This document shows, one piece after another, positions 1 to 4,829 of a stretch of 5,229 bases of DNA; the first letter of the stretch is position 1, and each line of letters begins with the position of its first letter. The stretch comes from UBA4416 sp044353195. Its GTDB lineage: Bacteria; Bacteroidota; Bacteroidia; B-17B0; Aurantibacillaceae. The position numbers were made by a program, and so were the translations under genes. The stretch spans positions 1 to 5,229 of the forward strand of contig JBILCJ010000165.1 in assembly GCA_044353195.1 (NCBI GenBank), given 5' to 3'. The notes beneath the pieces were generated by a model. The model worked only from the letters and a program-made list of their open reading frames with translations. It made no database searches and was not told the origin of the DNA.

Positions 1-859
1 GAGATACAATTTCTTCAATCATATATTCATAATTGTAATCAAAACTTAATGACGTGCGAATTGGCATTCCTCCTCCAATGTTCAATGAATCTAAACTTGG
101 GCATATTTTTTTTAATTCTAAATAAATATTTAAACACTTATTTAATTCTGTCCAATAATAAATAGTGTCTTTAATCCCATTATTGATAAAAAAATGGAGC
201 AGTTTTAATTCAAATTTTGGGTTATTTTGAATTTTCTCTTTATATAAACTAATAATATCAGTATATCGAACACCTAAACGAGAAGAATAAAAGGCAAAAG
301 AGGGCTCTTCTTCTGTACTAATTCTTATTCCGAGTTGACATTTAGCCACTTTTACATTCTTTCTATAATGCTCAAATTCATCTAAATGATCAAGAACCGG
401 TATCACATTATACCCATCATTTAGTAATTCTGAAATATATTGTTTGTAGTTTGTCTTTTTATAACCATTACATATAATAAAGGTATCCTTTGTGATTTTC
501 TTCTTTTTTATCTGCTCTCTGATAATTTGTATATCATACGCAGAAGAGGTTTCAATATGCACTTCGTTTTTTAAAACTTCGTCTAATACGAATGAAAAAT
601 GGGAGCTTTTTGTGCAATAACAATATACGTATTTACCTTTATAATCAGCCTTTGCCATTGCTACATTGAACATTCGCTTTGCTTTTTGGATTTGAGAGGT
701 GATTTTTGGTAAATAGGTAATTTTTAAGGGTGTACCATATTGCTTAATCACATCCATTAAAGGAATATCATTAAAATAAAGCTCATTATCTACAACCTCA
801 AAAGACTCTTGAGGGAAATCGAATGTTTGATTAATTAAATCTTGATACTTGTTTTCCAT
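1..859 (-). CDS. speA: Arginine decarboxylase, biosynthetic, PLP-dependent (N-terminal 286 codons; runs off left edge)
   Basis: The gene probably decarboxylates arginine to agmatine, the first step of the arginine route to putrescine and spermidine, in the cytoplasm. Translating the minus strand from the ATG at 859 gives 286 open codons to the window edge, so the C-terminal part (roughly 180 residues if it is a typical Bacteroidota homologue of about 465) is missing. Visible features are those of a fold III alanine-racemase-like decarboxylase: YCYCTKSSH at residues 79-87, where K84 is the expected Schiff-base lysine; LHFFINNG at 221-228, corresponding to the HxHxGS strand; and the phosphate-binding SLNIGGGMP at 258-266. 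The opening DLINQTFDFPQESF closely matches the flavobacterial arginine decarboxylases I remember. A related diaminopimelate or ornithine decarboxylase is the alternative, but the N-terminal pattern argues against it. In relatives agmatinase often follows; that side is outside the window. A strong promoter with an overlapping palindrome lies directly upstream. Confidence 0.85.
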   Translation of the reverse strand, partial: MENKYQDLINQTFDFPQESFEVVDNELYFNDIPLMDVIKQYGTPLKITYLPKITSQIQKAKRMFNVAMAKADYKGKYVYCYCTKSSHFSFVLDEVLKNEVHIETSSAYDIQIIREQIKKKKITKDTFIICNGYKKTNYKQYISELLNDGYNVIPVLDHLDEFEHYRKNVKVAKCQLGIRISTEEEPSFAFYSSRLGVRYTDIISLYKEKIQNNPKFELKLLHFFINNGIKDTIYYWTELNKCLNIYLELKKICPSLDSLNIGGGMPIRTSLSFDYNYEYMIEEIVS

Positions 860-863
860 AGTG

Positions 864-894
864 CAAATGTAAGTTACTTACATTAGAGTTCAAA
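864..894 (-). promoter_or_regulatory. Bacteroidota-type promoter of speA
   Basis: Read on the minus strand, TTTG at 894-891 is followed after exactly 19 nt by TACATTTG at 871-864. This is a full match to the primary-sigma promoter of Bacteroidota (-33 TTTG or TTG, -7 TAnnTTTG). Only 4 nt (CACT) separate the -7 box from the ATG at 859. With the usual few-nucleotide distance to the start point, the transcript would begin at or next to the ATG. The start point is inferred, not observed. Confidence 0.7.
866..884. promoter_or_regulatory. Perfect 19-bp palindrome, candidate operator over the speA promoter
   Basis: AATGTAAGT-T-ACTTACATT is a perfect 9-bp inverted repeat around one base. It covers six of the eight bases of the speA -7 box (864-871) and 13 of the 19 bases of its -33/-7 spacer, a classic place for a dimeric repressor to block polymerase. 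A related half-site, GTAAGTAA, lies at 903-910 just upstream of the -33 element, 34 bp from the matching GTAAGTTA at 869-876. The regulator is unknown and no regulator gene is adjacent. A hairpin in RNA is unlikely to matter, because the palindrome lies upstream of the expected start point of speA. Confidence 0.5.
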
Positions 895-959
895 ACCTAC
901 AAGTAAGTAATATGGATTTTAATCAAAATTTAATCTTTTATTAACTCAAAACAAAACCT

Positions 960-967
960 TAATTTTG
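960..967 (+). promoter_or_regulatory. Probable -7 box of the DUF4293 gene
   Basis: TAATTTTG at 960-967 matches TAnnTTTG exactly and ends 4 nt before the ATG at 972. The -33 region is weak: about 19 nt upstream there is only a T-rich CTTTTATTA (935-943) without a clean TTG. If the box is used, the mRNA would start at or within a few bases of the ATG. A TAAAA-like stretch (TAAA at 968-971, running into the ATG) fits the A-rich start-proximal sequence common in Bacteroidota. Confidence 0.5.
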
Positions 968-971
968 TAAA

Positions 972-1424
972 ATGATACAACGTAAACAAACACTTTTTTT
1001 ATTAGCAGTACTTATTATTAATATAATACTGTTCTTTTTACCATTTCTTAATATATCCTTATCAGATAATACAGAAATTTACGGATTAAGTTTTATTGGA
1101 GGTTCCGGCCCTTCCATATCCAACTCAAATACGATTTATCCTAGTATATTAAATACATGTATAGTTGTACTTGCTCTCATTACAATCTTTTTGTATAAAC
1201 GAAGAACAATCCAATTCAAACTATCTAATATTATTGTATTATTAAATGTATTTATAACTGGTCTTTTTTTCTTATTATCTTATATTAAAGAAGGTGTTAT
1301 TGGTGAGATTCAATATACTTTTGTAACATTTATGCCAATCATATCGGCTACTTTTGCTTTTTTAGCAGCTCATTATATTAAAAAAGATGAGCAATTAGTT
1401 AGAAATTCTGATAGAATTAGATAA
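972..1424 (+). CDS. DUF4293 family four-helix membrane protein
   Basis: A 150-residue integral membrane protein of unknown function. It begins MIQRKQT and ends KKDEQLVRNSDRIR (residues 137-150); both ends match the conserved ends I recall for DUF4293, a family found in Bacteroidota. This supports the ATG at 972 as the true start even though it leaves almost no leader. Four hydrophobic segments are visible at about 8-28, 57-76, 84-104 and 115-135, with a polar, Ser/Asn/Gly-rich loop at 31-56 between the first two. Even helix number puts both termini on the same side; the basic MIQRK start suggests the cytoplasm, with the charged C-terminal tail also inside. In many relatives I recall the gene sits beside rho; here it stands between speA (divergent) and accB (same strand, 173 nt away, with its own promoter). 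No catalytic motif is visible. Confidence 0.8.
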   Translation: MIQRKQTLFLLAVLIINIILFFLPFLNISLSDNTEIYGLSFIGGSGPSISNSNTIYPSILNTCIVVLALITIFLYKRRTIQFKLSNIIVLLNVFITGLFFLLSYIKEGVIGEIQYTFVTFMPIISATFAFLAAHYIKKDEQLVRNSDRIR

Positions 1425-1441
1425 TCATTTGAAAAATGATT
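1423..1441 (+). terminator. Weak hairpin overlapping the DUF4293 stop codon
   Basis: AATCATTT (1423-1430) and AAATGATT (1434-1441) form a perfect 8-bp stem around a GAA loop, beginning inside the TAA stop codon. The stem has one G-C pair, and what follows (GAATTTTAAG) is a poor T-tract. It may help end or stabilise the DUF4293 transcript, but a chance AT-rich inverted repeat is equally possible. Confidence 0.25.
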
Positions 1442-1543
1442 GAATTTTAAGAGAATATTAAAAAATTCAAAATGTAACTTATTGATAAATAGATTATTTT
1501 TTTAAATTTTTATCACTTTTCGACCAAAAAAGCATCAAAAAAG

Positions 1544-1572
1544 TTGTTTTTCATTAAAAAATAATACTTTTG
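1544..1572 (+). promoter_or_regulatory. Bacteroidota-type promoter of accBC
   Basis: TACTTTTG at 1565-1572 is an exact TAnnTTTG -7 box, with TTG at 1544-1546 giving an 18-nt spacer. Transcription would start at about 1576-1580, leaving a leader near 20 nt before the accB ATG at 1598. Sequence just before the ATG is A-rich (CATAAAATG) rather than Shine-Dalgarno-like. This separates accBC transcription from the upstream DUF4293 gene. Confidence 0.65.
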
Positions 1573-1597
1573 TAAGCATTAACTAAAACACCATAAA

Positions 1598-2080
1598 ATG
1601 AAATTAACAGAAATTCAAGATTTAATTAAGTTTGTATCTAAAAGTGGAGTAAACGAAGTTGAATTAGAAACAAGTGATATTAAAATAGTTATTCGTACCG
1701 GTAAAGCTGCTGCACCTGTGATGTATCAGCAAGCACCCGTTCAATTGGCTCAAGCTCCAGCAGCAATTACAACAGCTGTTTCTGAGGTAGCTCCTGCAAG
1801 TCCAGCTGCTCCAGTAGCAGCAGTAAATGAGGATGCTAAATACATTACCATAAAATCACCAATGATTGGTACTTTTTATCGTTCGGCAGGACCAGATAAA
1901 CCAGCTTTTGTAAATGTTGGTGATGAAATTGGCGTTGGTAAGCCAGTTTGTATCATTGAAGCGATGAAACTTTTTAATGAAATTGAAAGTGAAGTTAAAG
2001 GTAAAATTGTGAAAGTATTGGTAAATGATGCAACACCAGTTGAATACGATCAACCATTATTTTTAGTAGACCCTTCATAA
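1598..2080 (+). CDS. accB: Biotin carboxyl carrier protein of acetyl-CoA carboxylase
   Basis: The 160-residue carrier holds biotin and shuttles the carboxyl group from biotin carboxylase to the carboxyltransferase that makes malonyl-CoA. The N-terminal segment (1-36, LTEIQDLIKFVSKSGVNEVELE) resembles the equivalent part of bacterial AccB. Residues about 37-78 form the usual flexible Ala/Pro/Val-rich linker. The biotinyl domain covers about 80-160, with EAMKL at 121-125, so K124 is the biotinylated lysine. The protruding thumb typical of acetyl-CoA carboxylase carriers is visible at about 88-118 (SPMIGTFYRSAGPD onward), which argues against a propionyl- or methylcrotonyl-CoA carboxylase carrier. 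Length is normal. The ATG at 1598 lies about 20 nt below the predicted start point. accC follows after 84 nt, almost certainly in the same transcript. fabH, which I recall upstream of accB in many flavobacteria, is absent here. Confidence 0.95.
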   Translation: MKLTEIQDLIKFVSKSGVNEVELETSDIKIVIRTGKAAAPVMYQQAPVQLAQAPAAITTAVSEVAPASPAAPVAAVNEDAKYITIKSPMIGTFYRSAGPDKPAFVNVGDEIGVGKPVCIIEAMKLFNEIESEVKGKIVKVLVNDATPVEYDQPLFLVDPS

Positions 2081-2164
2081 TTCGGCAATGAGTCGATTTG
2101 GCAATTCGACAATGAAAAAAACTGTCTAATTAACTAATTGTCTAATTAACTAATTGAAAAAGGT
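2081..2164 (+). repeat. Degenerate 8-nt-period repeat array filling the accB-accC gap
   Basis: From the first base after the accB stop, the gap can be cut into octamers that mostly begin TT or TG and end AA: TTCGGCAA, TGAGTCGA, TTTGGCAA, TTCGACAA, TGAAAAAA, then one extra A, then CTGTCTAA, TTAACTAA, TTGTCTAA, TTAACTAA, TTGAAAAA, ending GGT before the accC ATG. The first half follows TTNNNCAA and the second TTNNCTAA. The second half holds two identical 16-mers, TCTAATTAACTAATTG, at 2125-2140 and 2141-2156. I see no TAnnTTTG promoter and no open frame with coding appearance inside. Its function is unknown. Confidence 0.7.
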
Positions 2165-3508
2165 ATGTTTAAAAAAATATTAATTGCCAACCGTGGCGAA
2201 ATTGCTCTACGTGTAATAAGAACATGTAGAGAAATGGGAATTAAAACTGTGGCCGTTTACTCTACAGCCGATAAAGATTCTTTACATGTTAAATTTGCAG
2301 ATGAAGCTGTATGTATTGGCCCCCCGCCAAGTAAAGACAGCTATTTAAGCATGTCTAATATTATAGCTGCAGCTGAAATTACAAACGCAGATGCCATTCA
2401 TCCAGGTTACGGTTTTTTGAGTGAAAACGCTAAATTCTCTGAAATTTGCCGTCAAAACAATATTAAATTCATTGGAGCTTCGCCTGAAATGATTAACCAA
2501 ATGGGCGATAAAAGTAATGCGAAATCAACCATGATAAAAAGTGGTGTTCCTTGTGTTCCAGGTTCTGAAGGATTATTAGAAAGCGTTGAAGAAGGAATTA
2601 AATTAGCTAAAGAAATTAAATACCCTGTTATCATTAAAGCAACAGCTGGTGGTGGTGGAAAAGGAATGCGTATTATCTGGAAAGAAGAAGATTTTCAGGC
2701 AGCATGGGATAGTGCAACTCACGAAGCTTCCGCAGCTTTTGGGAATGGCGCTATGTATATGGAAAAATATATTGAAGAGCCTCGTCATATTGAAATTCAA
2801 ATTGTTGGTGATGCACATGGGAAAGCATGTCATTTATCTGAAAGAGATTGTTCAGTGCAGCGTCGTCATCAAAAATTAGTGGAAGAAACACCTTCTCCAT
2901 TTATGACTCCTGAATTGCGTGAAGCAATGGGTGATGCTGCTGTAAAAGCTGCTTTATCGATTGGTTACGAAGGAGTTGGTACTGTTGAGTTTTTGGTTGA
3001 TAAGCACCGTAATTTCTATTTCATGGAAATGAATACGCGTATTCAAGTGGAACATCCAATTACAGAAGAAGTTATTAATTATGACTTAGTTCGTGAGCAA
3101 ATATTAGTTGCAGCTGGAGTGCCTATTTCTGGAAAAAATTACTATCCTCAATTACACGCCATCGAATGTCGTATTAATGCTGAAAATCCTTTTGATAATT
3201 TCAAACCATCTCCAGGAAAAATCACAACATTACATACACCTGGTGGACATGGCATAAGAGTTGATTCTCATGTATACAGCGGTTATTCAATCCCTCCAAA
3301 TTACGATAGTATGATTGGGAAATTAATTACGGTGGCTCAAACTCGTGAAGAAGCAATTGCAAAAATGCGAAGAGCTTTGAGTGAATATGTGATTGAAGGT
3401 ATAAAAACAACTATTCCTTTTCATATTAAACTAATGAATAATGAAGATTTTATAGCTGGAAATTATACGACTAAGTTTATGGAAACGTGGGATTTCAATA
3501 AGGCTTAA
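2165..3508 (+). CDS. accC: Biotin carboxylase subunit of acetyl-CoA carboxylase
   Basis: This 447-residue ATP-grasp enzyme carboxylates the biotin on AccB using bicarbonate and ATP. The full family layout is visible: the N-terminal domain starts FKKILIANRGEIALR (2-16); HPGYGFLSEN at 79-88; the ATP-grasp glycine-rich loop GGGGKGM at 162-168, preceded by K158; H208 in EEPRHIEIQ; the RRHQK loop with K237; metal and catalytic residues E275 and E288; and the signature MNTRIQVEHPITE (289-301) with R292 and E296. R336 lies in ECRINAE. All catalytic positions known from the E. coli enzyme are present. Length equals that of free-standing AccC (about 450), so this is not a fused acyl-CoA carboxylase alpha subunit. 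The ATG at 2165 is supported by the invariant MFKKILIANRGE start. AAAAAGG runs up to 1 nt before the ATG, too close for a normal Shine-Dalgarno site. It is expected to be co-transcribed with accB. Confidence 0.96.
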   Translation: MFKKILIANRGEIALRVIRTCREMGIKTVAVYSTADKDSLHVKFADEAVCIGPPPSKDSYLSMSNIIAAAEITNADAIHPGYGFLSENAKFSEICRQNNIKFIGASPEMINQMGDKSNAKSTMIKSGVPCVPGSEGLLESVEEGIKLAKEIKYPVIIKATAGGGGKGMRIIWKEEDFQAAWDSATHEASAAFGNGAMYMEKYIEEPRHIEIQIVGDAHGKACHLSERDCSVQRRHQKLVEETPSPFMTPELREAMGDAAVKAALSIGYEGVGTVEFLVDKHRNFYFMEMNTRIQVEHPITEEVINYDLVREQILVAAGVPISGKNYYPQLHAIECRINAENPFDNFKPSPGKITTLHTPGGHGIRVDSHVYSGYSIPPNYDSMIGKLITVAQTREEAIAKMRRALSEYVIEGIKTTIPFHIKLMNNEDFIAGNYTTKFMETWDFNKA

Positions 3509-3528
3509 AAACTAATTATATTTGAAAT

Positions 3529-3558
3529 AAAAAAAACGCTTTTCGGAGCGTTTTTTTT
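3529..3558. terminator. Bidirectional intrinsic terminator between accC and rsmG
   Basis: An A8 run (3529-3536) and T8 run (3551-3558) flank a hairpin: ACGCT (3536-3540) pairs with AGCGT (3547-3551), extended by a T-G pair around a TTCG tetraloop (3542-3545). Either strand reads as a stem followed by a T-tract, so it can end accBC from the left and the rsmG operon from the right. The two operons converge here, 20 nt after accC and 10 nt after rsmG. Confidence 0.9.
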
Positions 3559-3568
3559 ATGTTAAAAA

Positions 3569-4204
3569 TTACTTAAACCGAATTCCATAATGCACTACTT
3601 TCTTTGTGTCGAAAAATTCTTCATCAAAGTAATCTTTCAAATCGTAAAATTTAGCTTTCTCATAATACATTCCAAACTCTTCTTTCAAATCGCCGCCTTT
3701 TAAATATAAAATTCCATTGGGCAAATCATTAAAACTGTCTTTTAATATCTTACGGCTAATCCAATTATAGAATACAGGAAACTCCGTAACAGCCCTACTC
3801 ACAATAAAATGAAATTTATCATTTACTTTTTCAGCACGCTCGTGTTCCGCAAATAAATTAGTTAATCCAATTCCTTTTGAAACTTCATTAACCACTTTTA
3901 TTTTTTTTCCAATTGAATCAACGAGGTGAAAGTTAGATTCAGGAAACATAATAGCTAATGGAATGCCAGGGAAACCACCACCTGTACCAACATCTAAAAT
4001 TTTAGTATGAGGTTTAAATTGCATAACTTTAGCAATACCTAACGAATGTAATACGTGTCTTTCATATAGTAAATCAATATCCTTACGAGACACGACATTA
4101 ATTTGTGCATTCCAAAAAACATATAGATCATACAATTTTTCAAACTGACTGATTTGATGTTCAGTTAAATCGGGAAAGTATTTTAAAATAATATCTGGTT
4201 TCAC
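3569..4204 (-). CDS. rsmG: 16S rRNA (guanine527-N7)-methyltransferase
   Basis: The 211-residue enzyme methylates N7 of G527 in the 530 loop of 16S rRNA using S-adenosylmethionine; in other bacteria its loss gives low-level streptomycin resistance. Family features in order: an N-terminal helical part with INVVSRKD at 35-42 and ERHVLHSL at 48-55; the SAM-binding loop ILDVGTGGGFPGIPLAI at 69-85; LVDSIGKKIKVV at 94-105, where D96 likely contacts the cofactor; and SRAV at 136-139, the conserved motif near the active site. Length matches the family. The start is GTG at 4204; no in-frame ATG lies close upstream, and the following DIILKYFPDLT aligns with the family N-terminus. The start lies 4 nt after the stop of the sigma factor gene, so translation is probably coupled. 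The older name is gidB. Confidence 0.94.
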   Translation of the reverse strand: MKPDIILKYFPDLTEHQISQFEKLYDLYVFWNAQINVVSRKDIDLLYERHVLHSLGIAKVMQFKPHTKILDVGTGGGFPGIPLAIMFPESNFHLVDSIGKKIKVVNEVSKGIGLTNLFAEHERAEKVNDKFHFIVSRAVTEFPVFYNWISRKILKDSFNDLPNGILYLKGGDLKEEFGMYYEKAKFYDLKDYFDEEFFDTKKVVHYGIRFK

Positions 4205-4208
4205 GGTG

Positions 4209-4829
4209 TTATAAATTATTTTCTGAATTTTTTAAAATGTTAAACATAAATTCTCTTGCGCGATGTAATTGTGCTTTTACTGAACCTAATGGTAAATCAA
4301 GCTTTTGAGCAATTTCCTCATAACTTAATTCTTCATAATATCGTAATACAACTAGTTCTTTATAATGAGGTTTTAATTTATCAACTACCACTCTTAAATG
4401 AAGTATTTTTTGTTTTTTGATAATATGTTCTTCTGGATCCAATGTTTCTGACACAATACTTTTTGAATATTCATGTCCATCCTCGTTTTGAGTTTTTTCA
4501 TCAAGTGATAAAGTGAAATGTTTTTTTTTGTTCCTTAAAAAATCAATCGCATTATTACTAGCAATTTTAAATAACCAAGTACTAAACGCAAAATTAGGAG
4601 TATATTGATGTAACCGTTTAAAAGCTCTTCCAAAGGCTTCAATAGTTAAATCTTCTGCATCATCTTTATTATTAACCATTCTCAACATTACAAAATAAAC
4701 CGAATCTCTATACCTTTGTAAAAGTTCAGCATAGGCTTTTTGATCTTTTTTAAGCAGAGCCGATTGAATAAGATTATAATCGTATACAGCTTTTGTTGTT
4801 AGGTTTTTATTTGGATCTAACTCTTCCAT
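4209..4829 (-). CDS. ECF-type sigma-70 family RNA polymerase sigma factor
   Basis: A 206-residue alternative sigma factor with only regions 2 and 4. Region 2 covers about 32-103: DDAEDLTIEAFGRAF at 56-70 is the core-binding part, and FSTWLFKIASNNAIDFLRNKKK at 82-103 is the -10 recognition part. A charged linker follows (about 104-140). Region 4 covers about 145-199, with the helix-turn-helix YEEIAQKLDLPLGSVKAQLH at 170-189 for -35 recognition. There is no region 1 or 3 and no C-terminal extension, so it is a plain ECF factor; the subgroup cannot be assigned by eye. The ATG at 4829 overlaps the end of the upstream glycosyltransferase by 13 nt, and rsmG begins 4 nt downstream. No anti-sigma, FecR-like or zinc-finger gene is adjacent on the visible side, so how its activity is controlled is unclear. 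Its regulon is unknown. Confidence 0.9.
   Translation of the reverse strand: MEELDPNKNLTTKAVYDYNLIQSALLKKDQKAYAELLQRYRDSVYFVMLRMVNNKDDAEDLTIEAFGRAFKRLHQYTPNFAFSTWLFKIASNNAIDFLRNKKKHFTLSLDEKTQNEDGHEYSKSIVSETLDPEEHIIKKQKILHLRVVVDKLKPHYKELVVLRYYEELSYEEIAQKLDLPLGSVKAQLHRAREFMFNILKNSENNL

Noticed and set aside
1471..1481. AATGTAACTTA before accB as a second copy of the speA palindrome
   Set aside because: It shares only part of one arm, lacks an inverted partner and is not placed over the accB promoter.
1856..2053. Minus-strand open frame of 65 codons inside accB
   Set aside because: It lies antisense to the well-conserved biotinyl domain, has odd composition (rich in Phe, Asn, Trp, Ile) and no promoter; it is a shadow of accB.
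2125..2156. Tandem 16-mers as a possible CRISPR or attachment site
   Set aside because: Copies are directly adjacent with no spacers, there are no cas, integrase or transposase genes, and the unit is low-complexity AT sequence fitting the 8-nt array.
2320..2325. Run of six C in an AT-rich gene, a possible slippage site
   Set aside because: It encodes conserved Gly-Pro-Pro-Pro in AccC and the frame continues intact; six bases in one gene is not enough to suggest phase variation.
2452..2833. Two overlapping minus-strand open frames of 60 and 76 codons inside accC
   Set aside because: Both are antisense to strongly conserved ATP-grasp sequence and show no family resemblance or start signals.
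2649..2879. Plus-strand 76-codon frame in another phase within accC
   Set aside because: It is fully inside accC, out of frame, with no recognisable domain; accC itself is intact there, so it is not evidence of a frameshift.
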